The notes: generated by a model not told the origin, from the letters alone. DNA of 64,000 nucleotides from Shouchella xiaoxiensis (GCF_016907895.1 NZ_JAFBCV010000003.1:248001-312000), one strand, 5' to 3'; positions 1 through 8,171 are shown, counted from the stretch's first letter. Numbers and translations: made by a program.

Positions 1-2
1 CC

Positions 3-707
3 TGGTTGCTTGGAAAACGCCATGCAAAAGGCAAATTCCAACTTATACATGTATTAAAAGAACGTAAACGAAATAAAAACTGGCGAAGGATTTTGTGGGC
101 TCATGTCACCCAAGGTTTGCGTGAAGGTACCTTTGTATTTGTCATTGTCGTATGGGTTTATGTAGTAACAAATAATGAGCTTGCATTAGGTACATTTGGT
201 TTAGTGACATCGGGAATTCAATTTATCTGTTATTACTTAACAGCACGTTTATTAAAACCTCTATACCGAAAAAAAGCGATTTTAGTGGGCGGGTTACTTT
301 TATACGGGGCAATTTTTTTGCTCTTAATAAACCTTAGCTTTGCAAAGCTAATTACGTATGGTGTTTTTATCTCAATTGCTTATCCACTCTTGCTCATCCC
401 TTATGTTTCATTAACTTACGATGTCATTGGAAAAGCAAATCGTTCTGGTGAACTCCGGGTGGAATATATTGTTGTGCGAGAATGTTTTTTAAATATAGGT
501 CGGATTTCGTCCATTCTTTTCTTTATTGCAGCAATTACACTCTTCAATGAAGAAAAAGTCATTCCAATTGTCTTACTTGTAGTCGGTTCTGGTCATCTTT
601 GGATTTATTTTTTTGTTCGTACCATACGTTTAAGAAAAGAAGATCAAGAAGTAATCCCGTCTGTTCATTTGACAGAAGGGGATGGTGGACCTGATAAAAC
701 TGTGTAA
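3..707 (+). CDS. MFS-type membrane transporter, C-terminal part (YqgE-like), cut by window edge
   Basis: The reading frame is open through the left edge (the codon before the first TTG is Trp), so this is the 3' part of a larger gene. About 234 codons remain, with five or six hydrophobic helices and a short charged tail, consistent with the second half of a 12-helix major facilitator protein of about 430 residues. The next protein gene is a class B penicillin-binding protein; in B. subtilis yqgE directly precedes pbpA, and this synteny is the main reason for the YqgE label. Substrate unknown. It could be another MFS family; the transporter call is firmer than the name. Confidence 0.7.
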   Translation, partial: WLLGKRHAKGKFQLIHVLKERKRNKNWRRILWAHVTQGLREGTFVFVIVVWVYVVTNNELALGTFGLVTSGIQFICYYLTARLLKPLYRKKAILVGGLLLYGAIFLLLINLSFAKLITYGVFISIAYPLLLIPYVSLTYDVIGKANRSGELRVEYIVVRECFLNIGRISSILFFIAAITLFNEEKVIPIVLLVVGSGHLWIYFFVRTIRLRKEDQEVIPSVHLTEGDGGPDKTV

Positions 708-721
708 AATTGTTACAGCCT

Positions 722-750
722 TTGACAGTGTTCGCGCGCTGTTTTATAAT
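722..750 (+). promoter_or_regulatory. SigA promoter for 6S RNA
   Basis: A consensus TTGACA (722-727) is followed after 17 bases by TATAAT (745-750). Transcription would start near 757, at the base of the 6S RNA structure. This is one of the strongest promoters in the window, as expected for an abundant small RNA. Confidence 0.8.
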
Positions 751-756
751 TATCTA

Positions 757-950
757 TAGATTATACCTGCCGTGTTCGTAAGCGTTTCTATGTTTTGAAC
801 CTTGAATGGAAATAAGGGAGTTTTATATGAATAGCTTGACGTCAAGCTGGATTTTGCCAGACTTCGAACAGCTAACTGCGGACACCCACCTACTTAGTGT
901 AGGTTCATAAAACATTCATTGCAACGGCACAAGCGGGTAATGACCTTATG
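757..950 (+). ncRNA. ssrS: 6S RNA (SsrS), RNA polymerase regulator
   Basis: The 310-base gap between the MFS gene and the PBP gene has no plausible ORF but holds a perfect promoter, a 190-base structured region and a terminator. The 5' part (TGCCGT near 768) can pair with ACGGCA near 923-928, and ATTATACC near 760 with GGGTAAT near 935, forming a terminal stem around a long bulged helix. The conserved-looking blocks GACACCCACCTAC, TAGGTTC and CAACGGCAC resemble Firmicutes 6S RNAs as I remember them. 6S RNA mimics an open promoter and binds SigA-RNA polymerase. Its position next to a PBP gene differs from the B. subtilis loci I recall. Ends are estimated from the promoter and the pairing. Confidence 0.78.
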
Positions 951-953
951 AAC

Positions 954-988
954 AAAAGACATCCGCTTTAACCGGGGTGTCTTTTTTT
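954..988 (+). terminator. Terminator of 6S RNA
   Basis: A 9-bp stem (956-964 with 975-983, one G-U pair) is followed by a run of seven T. It separates the 6S RNA unit from the PBP gene 30 bases downstream. Confidence 0.8.
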
Positions 989-1025
989 ATGAAAAGCGTA
1001 CATACACAGATGTGGGGGGATGAAT

Positions 1026-3134
1026 TTGGTTGATTCTAAAAATCAAAAAAGTCAACAATTATCGTTGCGTTTAAATATACTATTTGTTTTCGTTTTCATA
1101 CTTTTTTCCGCTCTGATCTTGCGCTTAGGCGTTGTTCAAATTGTTAATGGAGAAGATTATGAAGAAGAATTAACTCATGTGTCAAATCAAACAGCATTAA
1201 TTGATGCGCCACGTGGAAAAATGTTTGATGCTTACAATAACGTTGTGGTTGATAATTCTTTGGAAATTTCAGTAACGTACACGAATCCAGGTAGCCACAA
1301 AACATCGGAAATGATTGAGCTAGCAGAGCTGCTATCTGAATACATTGAAGTTGATACAGAGAATTTACGAACAAGGGATTTACAAGAATATTACTATACG
1401 ATTTTAAAACCGGAAGAACGTAAAGCGCTTATTGAAGACATTGAGTATGATGAAGACGATGAAACAACAGAGTATCAACGAATGATTGCGCAGATATCAG
1501 AAGAAATGGTTTCAGGTTATTCTGCTGAAGAGGAACAGGTTATTGCCATTTTCTCTCATATGTTAAGAGGGTCAAGTGGCTCGCCGCAACGCATAAAACA
1601 ATCAATTACGACTGAAGAAGCCCATCTGCTTTCAGAGCATTTAGATAGACTGCCTTATATTGATTTGCAAAGAGATTCTAGCCGTGAGTATGTGTATGGA
1701 AACACGCTTAAATCTTTATTTGGAAGAGTGGGATCAATTCCATCTGAGACGGTTGACCAGTACTTAACAAAAGGTTATAAGCGCTCTGATTTAATAGGTG
1801 TTAGTAATCTTGAAGGCAATTATGAAGAAGTGTTGCGTGGTCAAAAAGCAGAAATATCAAGAACAAGAACACGTGAAGGCGCTGGACCGATGGAACAGGA
1901 GGTTGAAGAAAAACCAGGGAGCCGAGGAAATGACCTCGTTCTTAGTATTGATATGGAATACCAGCAACTAGCAGATGAAATACTGGAAACTCATGTGACG
2001 AGAAATCGCGGTATCTTTGAGCGTGATGCAAGTGCTTATGCAGTTGTGATGAACCCAAAGACTGGTGATGTGTTGGCAATGAGTGGCTATCAAGATATTG
2101 TTGGGGGAAATACAGATTTTAACCCGCTAGGCACAGTTAATAATGTATACGAAACAGGATCAGCCATCAAAGCTGCTTCGGTCTTAGTTGGGTTGGAAAC
2201 TGGAGTTGTTAACCCTGGAACAGTGGTCAATGACCGACCATTGGAATTCCGAGGCACTCCTACTAAACGTTCAGTTGTAAATATGGGCCGTGTTGATATG
2301 GGTGCGGCTATGGAGCGTTCCTCAAATATTTATATGTTTGAAATTGCCATGCGTATGGCGAATTATGAATACGATAATTCCTTAACAAAAGGTCAGCGTA
2401 CTTTATTTACTGAGGCGAAAGCAAATGAAGTTCTAGATAAGACTCGATATTATTTTAATCAATTTGGATTAGGTACAGAAACGGGCATTGATTTGCCACG
2501 AGAAGAAACAGGACTTTCACCGTTAACTGTCGTAGAGCCAGGTAATTCCCTTGACTTTATGATAGGTCAGTATGATACGTATTCAACGATGCAGCTTGCT
2601 CAATATATAAGCACAATCGCAAATGACGGTGTTCGAATGCGACCACGCTTAGTGCAAGAAATTCTTGAACCTACTACAAATGGGGAAGAAAAGATTGTCA
2701 TACAATCAAACCCTCCAGAAGTATTAAATAAAATCGATATGAGCGAAGAACATATTAACTTTGTGCAGAGTACGTTACGTCGTGTTGTTACTGGACAAAG
2801 AGGTACGGCACGAAACATCAAAACAGACGTACCAATTGCTGCAAAAACAGGTACCTCACAATCCAAAATTACGATTGGAGAGGGCGATAATCGCAGACAA
2901 GTAGATGTTAACAACCTGAGCTTTGTAGGCTACGCTCCGTATGACGACCCTGAAATTGCTTTTGCCGTTATTACTCCCAGTGCTGCGCGAGTCCCGACTG
3001 GGCAAGCTACAAGCAAAATATCTGAATTAATTAGTCAAGAACTAGTCAACAGTTATTTTGAACTAAAAGAAAATCGTTCTGGTCCTCAGTCGGTTGATTC
3101 GGTTATCGATGAGGTTGACTTGTTTGATGAATAA
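1026..3134 (+). CDS. pbpA: Class B penicillin-binding protein (PBP2A/PbpH type transpeptidase)
   Basis: Peptidoglycan DD-transpeptidase, anchored by one N-terminal helix (about residues 18-40) with the catalytic part outside. The three transpeptidase motifs are visible: SAIK near residue 380, SSN near 434 and KTGT near 608; a PBP-dimer region precedes them. About 702 residues, close to B. subtilis PbpA (716). The ATG at 1020 directly abuts the GGGGGG run; TTG at 1026 leaves a normal spacing, so I chose it. YqgE-like upstream neighbour matches B. subtilis synteny, but the pst operon that follows there is absent. PbpA and PbpH are redundant elongation PBPs in B. subtilis, and the sequence alone does not separate them. 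Confidence 0.9.
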   Translation: MVDSKNQKSQQLSLRLNILFVFVFILFSALILRLGVVQIVNGEDYEEELTHVSNQTALIDAPRGKMFDAYNNVVVDNSLEISVTYTNPGSHKTSEMIELAELLSEYIEVDTENLRTRDLQEYYYTILKPEERKALIEDIEYDEDDETTEYQRMIAQISEEMVSGYSAEEEQVIAIFSHMLRGSSGSPQRIKQSITTEEAHLLSEHLDRLPYIDLQRDSSREYVYGNTLKSLFGRVGSIPSETVDQYLTKGYKRSDLIGVSNLEGNYEEVLRGQKAEISRTRTREGAGPMEQEVEEKPGSRGNDLVLSIDMEYQQLADEILETHVTRNRGIFERDASAYAVVMNPKTGDVLAMSGYQDIVGGNTDFNPLGTVNNVYETGSAIKAASVLVGLETGVVNPGTVVNDRPLEFRGTPTKRSVVNMGRVDMGAAMERSSNIYMFEIAMRMANYEYDNSLTKGQRTLFTEAKANEVLDKTRYYFNQFGLGTETGIDLPREETGLSPLTVVEPGNSLDFMIGQYDTYSTMQLAQYISTIANDGVRMRPRLVQEILEPTTNGEEKIVIQSNPPEVLNKIDMSEEHINFVQSTLRRVVTGQRGTARNIKTDVPIAAKTGTSQSKITIGEGDNRRQVDVNNLSFVGYAPYDDPEIAFAVITPSAARVPTGQATSKISELISQELVNSYFELKENRSGPQSVDSVIDEVDLFDE

Positions 3135-3137
3135 AAA

Positions 3138-3175
3138 AAGGATGTGTGAGTTTATACTCACACATCCTTTTACTT
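3138..3175 (+). terminator. Terminator after the PBP gene
   Basis: A perfect 12-bp stem (3140-3151 with 3156-3167) with a TTAT loop and T-rich tail, immediately after the stop codon. Confidence 0.92.
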
Positions 3176-3236
3176 TTTTATAAAATAATTGTAGAATTTT
3201 AAAGGAAAATAAAAAAATACGTCGAATCAATCAGTA

Positions 3237-3728
3237 TTAGAAAAAAGCGTCGACCACTTCTCCTAAGCTCATATCGCTAGTTAGTGTCCCAGTTGTTTGT
3301 GGACGCAAGCTATTGGAAAGACCGCGATTTTCAACTTCCTCAAAAAATGCATAAGCACTGTCGACAATTCCAGTTGCTTCAAGCATTTCACCAACATCTA
3401 TGCTCGTCATCCCAGCATTCACTTGGATAATGGTTTGGTAAATCGTTTCTTGATTTTCTTCGTTGTCTTCAGTTTCTTCAGGTGTTTCTTCGTTTTCGTT
3501 TTCAATTATCGCTCTCGCTTCGGCAAGTTCCTGCTCTCGTTCATCCCATATCTCCTGCGTTTCAACACTGTAACCTGCATTTTGAAGGGCTTCTTGCATT
3601 TCTTCTTCTGACAAATTAACTTCCTCTGACGACACAGGCGTTTGATCACTTGCAAAATAAGTAATTCCAAGCGCAAGTGACGCTAAAATAAGTCCTCCTG
3701 CAAAGCTGCGCATTGTTTTAGGCGTCAT
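3237..3728 (-). CDS. Membrane-anchored protein with MltG-like/LysM-like C-terminal region
   Basis: A 163-residue protein with an N-terminal membrane anchor (about residues 5-25), a long acidic, Glu-rich linker, and a C-terminal segment of the pattern IxVNxGMxSxDVGxML...GLSxxLRP, which resembles the small N-terminal fold of MltG/YceG proteins and is found in short Bacillus proteins. No catalytic part of MltG is present. The start at 3728 is preceded by an AGAAGGT ribosome site and overlaps the upstream coiled-coil gene by 11 bases, so the two are probably translated together; the longer reading to 3854 has no such site. Position after the PBP gene recalls B. subtilis yqzC/yqzD, but I cannot confirm orthology. 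Function unknown. Confidence 0.65.
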   Translation of the reverse strand: MTPKTMRSFAGGLILASLALGITYFASDQTPVSSEEVNLSEEEMQEALQNAGYSVETQEIWDEREQELAEARAIIENENEETPEETEDNEENQETIYQTIIQVNAGMTSIDVGEMLEATGIVDSAYAFFEEVENRGLSNSLRPQTTGTLTSDMSLGEVVDAFF

Positions 3729-4098
3729 TTGCGACCTTCTTTCGATCGGCAATCGATTCGGTATAAGGCGCAAGTAAACGTTCAACCTCATACTCCTCAA
3801 GCTTTGTTTCAAAGGCAATTCCTTCAGTTGAGTAACCTCGTTTATGCAAATCAAGGATTTCTCTTAATAGTTTTTGATGAGAGGAAGTTCTGTTTTGATT
3901 AGAGGCCTCTTGAGCAGCAATTTCTGCATCAAGTTCCATATTACGTACTTGGTTTTTTACATTATGCAATTCCTGCATAAATGAAATTGAAAGATGTTCT
4001 AATTGATCTTCTATTTTTGAAGATTTGTCTTCTTTGAAAAAAGAAAGAACGAGCAGAACAATAGCTGTCCCAAGTAAAAGTGCTAACGTCCATTCCAT
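3718..4098 (-). CDS. Membrane-anchored coiled-coil protein, unknown function
   Basis: A 126-residue protein with one N-terminal transmembrane segment (residues 3-19) followed by a charged, heptad-like helical region and a C-terminal segment rich in Glu/Arg (KRGYSTEGIAFET...) that looks like a small helix-turn-helix seen in DUF6115-type Bacillus proteins. A clear AGGAGGT site lies 9 bases before the ATG. It is the first gene of a two-gene unit with the MltG-like gene. I do not recognise a function; a cell-envelope scaffold is a guess. Confidence 0.7.
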   Translation of the reverse strand: MEWTLALLLGTAIVLLVLSFFKEDKSSKIEDQLEHLSISFMQELHNVKNQVRNMELDAEIAAQEASNQNRTSSHQKLLREILDLHKRGYSTEGIAFETKLEEYEVERLLAPYTESIADRKKVANDA

Positions 4099-4444
4099 TT
4101 AAGTAGTACCTCCTAAGTAAGCAGTCGTTTTTCCATTCCATTATACATGAAATAATGAGAGAGAAAGCTAGATTTATAAAATTTCTAACTGGATGCGGTT
4201 TTTTTTGACACATTTGGACATGAAAACAAGAAAGGACTTACGTATTTTAAAAAGAAGGTGTCAATCCCTTGGCGTAGCTTCTGTTTATATCTCTACAAAA
4301 TCATACAATTTGCACTTCTTGTTAGAAAGGAATGAAGAGAGTATGCTAAATATAGATTAATAACACCAAGTGTCAGGCAAAAAAAATAAACAGTTATTGA
4401 AGCTTTGCGTTTTATCATATTGAATTAAAGGAGAGAAGCTGCTC
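4099..4444. other. Intergenic region between divergent genes, no gene assigned
   Basis: This 346-base stretch separates divergently read genes and must hold both promoters, though no strong SigA promoter stands out. A 55-codon ORF (4193-4360, + strand) has no ribosome-binding site and no recognisable product, so I left it out. Confidence 0.6.
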
Positions 4445-5122
4445 ATGCAAATCAGTCAACTTATCACAGAAGGATTAAATTCGAATTATTCTGACCCATC
4501 TTTTTTCGTAGACATTCATATGCGTCTACGCACGTTAGATCATCCCGCAAATTTATCTAAGATTGGTTTATGGCATGAAGGGGTAACTTCGTGGATTGGA
4601 GATCCATATTGGATTGTAAACGCAGCTTTCTCAAAAACCGCCTCTACAGTCATCAGTCAGGCTTACCATAAATTATGGAATATTAAGATGACCATTCATG
4701 ACAAACAAACAGAGGATCGCTTAGGTTTTATAAGAAACATTACGCTTAAAAACGAATCGTCAATGGTTCGACCGATAAAATTGATCGTACATCAAGTGTC
4801 TCTTTCGAATGAAAAGGGGGTTGTTTTTTATTCTCCTAATGAAAAGTCATTGATACATCACACACAAGATATGTTTTCTTTGCATTCAGTAAGCATGCCA
4901 TTAGCCTATCATATCCAACATGGTGCTGGTGATATGAAGCGCAACTGGAATGATCATGAAGGAAAGCTGTTTTTCTCTCCTTTTTCAGCAACAAGTGTTG
5001 AAAGTGTCATCGCATGTTCCAGCACTCTTGAGCCGAATCTTGTTTATAAAGCTCAAGCTTGGCAGTTAGTCGGTAAGCATTTATCGGAATTAAAACTGGC
5101 TAATGAACGTTTGATGGAGTAG
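4445..5122 (+). CDS. Stand-alone GH15/glucoamylase N-terminal-like beta-sandwich protein
   Basis: A 225-residue protein whose residues 25-145 follow the pattern of the N-terminal domain of bacterial GH15 glucoamylase/glucodextranase-like enzymes: HPANLSKIGLWHEG, then SWI, a hydrophobic strand, LGFIRNITLKNES, and VVFYSPNEKSLIHHTQD. No (alpha/alpha)6 catalytic barrel follows: the frame ends 80 residues later and the next genes are rpmG and yqgN. No signal peptide. Start chosen at ATG 4445 after GGAGAGAAGC. It may be a relic, or a carbohydrate-sensing or -binding protein in its own right. Family assignment is by remembered pattern and is moderate. Confidence 0.5.
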   Translation: MQISQLITEGLNSNYSDPSFFVDIHMRLRTLDHPANLSKIGLWHEGVTSWIGDPYWIVNAAFSKTASTVISQAYHKLWNIKMTIHDKQTEDRLGFIRNITLKNESSMVRPIKLIVHQVSLSNEKGVVFYSPNEKSLIHHTQDMFSLHSVSMPLAYHIQHGAGDMKRNWNDHEGKLFFSPFSATSVESVIACSSTLEPNLVYKAQAWQLVGKHLSELKLANERLME

Positions 5123-5149
5123 TCATGCACAAATTGAGATAATTAAAGC

Positions 5150-5178
5150 TTGATTTTACCAACACCTTTTGCTATTCT
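5150..5178 (+). promoter_or_regulatory. Putative SigA promoter for rpmG
   Basis: TTGATT (5150-5155), 17-base spacer, TATTCT (5173-5178), 36 bases before the rpmG start. Confidence 0.5.
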
Positions 5179-5214
5179 ATTTAAGTATGTAAGACGAGTT
5201 TGGAGGGATAGCAG

Positions 5215-5364
5215 ATGCGTGTTCAAGTAACACTTGCTTGTACGGAATCAGGTGATCGTACGTATATCACATCAAAAAACAAGCGCACAAACCCAGAGCG
5301 TATTGAACTTAAAAAATATAGCCCGCGTTTAAAGCGCCACACACTTCATCGTGAAACGAAATAA
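5215..5364 (+). CDS. rpmG: 50S ribosomal protein L33, zinc-independent type
   Basis: A 49-codon gene whose product begins [19 protein letters not shown] and ends [10 protein letters not shown], the classic L33 sequence of the large ribosomal subunit. Zinc-binding L33 has two CxxC pairs; here only Cys9 remains and the others are Ser, Asp or Leu (ACTES, KKYSPRL), so this copy cannot form the zinc ribbon and is a C-minus form. A GGAGGG site lies 6 bases upstream and a dedicated terminator follows. It sits just before yqgN, the position of rpmGA in B. subtilis. Confidence 0.95.
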   Translation: MRVQVTLACTESGDRTYITSKNKRTNPERIELKKYSPRLKRHTLHRETK

Positions 5365-5393
5365 GCAGCCGGATTTCCGCTGCTTATTTTTTT
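5361..5393 (+). terminator. Terminator after rpmG
   Basis: A 7-bp stem AAGCAGC/GCTGCTT (5363-5369, 5379-5385) with a T-rich tail, starting in the rpmG stop codon. Confidence 0.85.
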
Positions 5394-5423
5394 GTGAATA
5401 GTGTTTGATGGAGGTGTTTTAGC

Positions 5424-5981
5424 TTGGCTACCAAACGAGATATTAGAACCAACATATTATCGTCGCTTCGTGACATGACGCGAGCTGATTATGAGAAGCG
5501 ATCGCTTCAATTAACGAATGCATTGATTCAAACAGATTATTGGAAAAAGGCGAAGGTAATAGGGTTAACCGTTTCCCGTTTTCCTGAAGTAAACACAACA
5601 GACTTAATTAACACATCACTAAGGAGTCAGAAATTAGTTGCTTTACCAAGAACGAATATGTCTGACAAAACCATGCATTTTTACTACGTAACCTCTTTCC
5701 AGCAGTTGGAAAAAAGATCGTTTGGTTTGTATGAACCTCTAGCTGACAAAAGTCGAATGGTTCAGCCTAGTGAGCTTAATTTAATCGTTGTTCCAGGAGT
5801 CTCTTTTACATATGACGGAAAACGTCTCGGGCTTGGTGGCGGTTTTTATGACCGGTATTTAACCAAGACCAACTCTTTAACCGTTGCGCTTTGCTTTTCT
5901 GAACAAATTGTCACAGATCTTCCTACAGAAAAGCACGATAAAAGGATGAATCACGTTTTAACCGAAGGAGCAATTCAATGA
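5424..5981 (+). CDS. yqgN: 5-formyltetrahydrofolate cyclo-ligase (YqgN)
   Basis: Cytoplasmic enzyme that converts 5-formyl-THF to 5,10-methenyl-THF with ATP. The C-terminal family signature LGLGGGFYDRYL is present near residue 138, preceded by VVPGVSFTYDGKR. At 185 residues it matches the family length. Start is TTG at 5424, 8 bases after GGAGGT; no ATG fits. The stop overlaps the start of the following DUF92 gene, suggesting coupled translation. Position after rpmG matches B. subtilis. Confidence 0.93.
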   Translation: MATKRDIRTNILSSLRDMTRADYEKRSLQLTNALIQTDYWKKAKVIGLTVSRFPEVNTTDLINTSLRSQKLVALPRTNMSDKTMHFYYVTSFQQLEKRSFGLYEPLADKSRMVQPSELNLIVVPGVSFTYDGKRLGLGGGFYDRYLTKTNSLTVALCFSEQIVTDLPTEKHDKRMNHVLTEGAIQ

Positions 5982-6772
5982 TGCTTCTTTTTTGGTTTGT
6001 AATTATAGGATTGATTTGTGTCCTTTTAGTAAGGGCAAATAAATTGACGAGATCCGGAGCGATTGCAGCTTACTTTGTTGGCTTATTTACCGTGTTGGGC
6101 GTTGGAAGCAATGGTTTGCTACTGTTTCTTTTATTTTTTGGAAGTTCTATAGTATGGAGTCGATTAAAAGATGCCAATCGAGACGAAGCAATTGTTGAGA
6201 AAAGCGGTGCAAGGGATGCAGCTCAGGTCATTGCAAACGGTGGTGTCGCTGCTTTCTGTTCTTTTCTTATGTTTGTTTTTCCGACATTTGCTTTGGTGGG
6301 ACTCGTTGGTTTTGTAGGTAGTCTCGCCGCTGCGACAGCGGATACCTGGTCTTCCGAATTAGGTAAATTTAGTAAGGATAAGCCTGTTCATTTATTTACC
6401 CGAAAGAGGGTTGATGCAGGTGTTTCGGGGGCTGTTTCAAGTCTTGGGTTGGCTGCAGCGATTGCGGGTAGTTTTATTATTGCTGCCGGGGCCGTTTTTT
6501 TGTGGTGGAATTTAACTGGTTCAAGTCATATGTGGTTGCTTCTTTTTACAGTTATTGGATTCATTGCGCATTTAGTTGATTCTGCTTTAGGAGCATCTGT
6601 TCAAAGCTTATACCAGTGCCCAAGCTGTGGTCTTATGACCGAAAAAACGTTTCACTGTCAAAAAACCACTCGAGTAAAAGGTTTTTCATTTGTTACCAAT
6701 GACGTTGTTAATTTATGCTGTACAGGAGCAGGCGCCCTATTAAGTATCGTTGCTTTACAATTCTTTGGTTAG
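5978..6772 (+). CDS. DUF92/TMEM19-family membrane protein (prenol kinase-like)
   Basis: A 264-residue membrane protein with about six helices. The signature ADTWSSELG (near residue 121) and RKRVDAGVSGAVSSLG (near 142) are characteristic of DUF92, the family of plant VTE5/VTE6 phytol and phytyl-phosphate kinases and of TMEM19. A small Cys cluster (YQCPSCG...HCQ, residues 209-224) may bind metal. The start overlaps the yqgN stop codon. Its substrate in bacteria is not established; a prenyl-phosphate is an inference from the family. It ends 12 bases before the ThiF-like gene, so the two are probably in one operon. Confidence 0.82.
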   Translation: MMLLFWFVIIGLICVLLVRANKLTRSGAIAAYFVGLFTVLGVGSNGLLLFLLFFGSSIVWSRLKDANRDEAIVEKSGARDAAQVIANGGVAAFCSFLMFVFPTFALVGLVGFVGSLAAATADTWSSELGKFSKDKPVHLFTRKRVDAGVSGAVSSLGLAAAIAGSFIIAAGAVFLWWNLTGSSHMWLLLFTVIGFIAHLVDSALGASVQSLYQCPSCGLMTEKTFHCQKTTRVKGFSFVTNDVVNLCCTGAGALLSIVALQFFG

Positions 6773-6784
6773 GAGGAATGCTTT

Positions 6785-7798
6785 ATGCATCGTTTTGAGC
6801 GCTATTCACGGCAATTATTGTTTCCGGGCATTGGTGAAGCAGGACAAGAACGTTTAGTAAACAGTAAAGTATTAATAGTTGGAGTAGGTGCGCTCGGCAC
6901 AGTGATTGCAAATCATTTATCACGTTCAGGTGTTGGTTTAATTCGACTCGTTGACCGGGATTATGTGGAGATGAGCAATTTACAGCGGCAGATGCTGTTT
7001 ACGGAAAAAGATGTCGAACAGCTGTTACCAAAAGCGATTGCTGCAAAACAGGCTTTAAGAAACATTAATTCCTCAATTGAGGTCCAAGCTTTCGTTGAAG
7101 ACGTGACTGTGCAAAATATTGAGCAGTTGATGGATGGAATTGATGTGGTTGTTGACGGAACGGATAACTTTCAAACAAGATTCTTACTAAACGATGCCTG
7201 TTTTAAAAAAGGCATTCCATTTAGTTACGGTGGAGCTGTTAGTGCAAGAGGGATGAATGCATTTCTTGTACCAGGAAAGACGCCGTGCTTCCGCTGCTTT
7301 ATTGAAAGTGGTGGATCAACAGGAGAAACATGTGATACGGTAGGCGTTCTGTCCCCTGTTGTTGATATGGTAGCATCAATGCAAGCGATGGAGACGATTA
7401 AATATTTAGTTGGAGCATTCGACAAAAACCGTCGTTCTCTTTCTACTTTTGATAGTTGGTCAAATTATCGTCATGATATTCAATTTCAACAAGCAAAACC
7501 AGAGTGTCCTACTTGTCAAACAAAAGAGTATCCTAGTTTACGTGTTCAGAAAGAAGCTGAAGTGACGTTATGTGGACGAAATACCATTCAAATTTCAGCG
7601 AACAAACCTTTGGAACTTGATCCAATAGCCGAGCGTTTGAATAAAGTTGCTGAGATTAAAAAAACGCCATTTTTAGTTCGAGCAAGGCTTAACGAGGAAG
7701 AAACAGTTGTAGTTTTTCCAGATGGACGTATTTTAGTTCAAGGTACGGAAGATTTGGGACGAGCTAGATCTATTTTTAGCAAGTATATTGGCAACTAG
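6785..7798 (+). CDS. thiF: ThiF/MoeB-type sulfur carrier protein adenylyltransferase
   Basis: ATP-dependent enzyme that adenylates the C-terminal Gly-Gly of ThiS (or MoaD). The nucleotide motif GVGALG is near residue 33, DRDYVEMSNLQRQ near 57, and two Cys pairs for zinc are visible (CFRC near 169 and CPTC near 241); a catalytic Cys lies in SGGSTGETCDTVG. The extra C-terminal domain of about 90 residues resembles Bacillus ThiF. The thiamine operon 7.4 kb downstream has thiS and thiG but no thiF, so this gene probably fills that role; it could also serve MoaD. It follows the DUF92 gene closely and has no TPP riboswitch of its own. Confidence 0.85.
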   Translation: MHRFERYSRQLLFPGIGEAGQERLVNSKVLIVGVGALGTVIANHLSRSGVGLIRLVDRDYVEMSNLQRQMLFTEKDVEQLLPKAIAAKQALRNINSSIEVQAFVEDVTVQNIEQLMDGIDVVVDGTDNFQTRFLLNDACFKKGIPFSYGGAVSARGMNAFLVPGKTPCFRCFIESGGSTGETCDTVGVLSPVVDMVASMQAMETIKYLVGAFDKNRRSLSTFDSWSNYRHDIQFQQAKPECPTCQTKEYPSLRVQKEAEVTLCGRNTIQISANKPLELDPIAERLNKVAEIKKTPFLVRARLNEEETVVVFPDGRILVQGTEDLGRARSIFSKYIGN

Positions 7799-7864
7799 TT
7801 TTGTTCATTGATTAAGGATAAAATGATTTCTTTTTCGGTATAGTAAGGAATGGGGGGTGATCGC

Positions 7865-8074
7865 ATGCGTCAACTGATAGCGATTGGATCTGTTTTACTA
7901 ACGTTGGCTAGCATTTACAAATTCCGGTACAAGCTAATGAACCTTTTCTTAAGACAACCGATGCTGCGACAGTTTGCTATAATGACCGTCCTTCGATTCC
8001 CTTTCATCCGTCAGAGAATCATGGGCAGTTTGTTTACGTTTCCAAGCCAACCACCAACTAAAAGTTCAGTCTGA
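7865..8074 (+). CDS. Small membrane-associated protein in YqgO position, unknown function
   Basis: A 69-residue, very basic protein with one N-terminal hydrophobic segment followed by Arg-rich helices (RQPMLRQFAIMTVLRFPFIRQ). The ATG at 7865 lies 7 bases after GGGGGTGA, so the upstream in-frame ATG at 7850, which lies before that site, is not used. It sits between the folate gene cluster and the rhomboid gene, where B. subtilis has the small gene yqgO; I infer correspondence from position only. Confidence 0.6.
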   Translation: MRQLIAIGSVLLTLASIYKFRYKLMNLFLRQPMLRQFAIMTVLRFPFIRQRIMGSLFTFPSQPPTKSSV

Positions 8075-8077
8075 TGG

Positions 8078-8107
8078 TTTAAGCTCTGACATGTGTCAGA
8101 GCTTAAA
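8078..8107. repeat. Perfect 30-base palindrome upstream of the rhomboid gene
   Basis: Bases 8078-8091 are exactly complementary to 8094-8107 with a 2-base TG centre. No T-run follows on either strand, so it is not a classic terminator. It lies between the small yqgO-like gene and the rhomboid gene. Confidence 0.75.
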
Positions 8108-8171
8108 GGCGTTGTACGTTTCATTTTCGGTAAAAATTGCTATAATCAGCTTATAGACAGGGGGAGAGCGT

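Noticed and set aside
4193-4360. 55-codon ORF between the coiled-coil gene and the GH15-like gene
   Set aside because: No ribosome-binding site, and the basic product is unlike any family I know.
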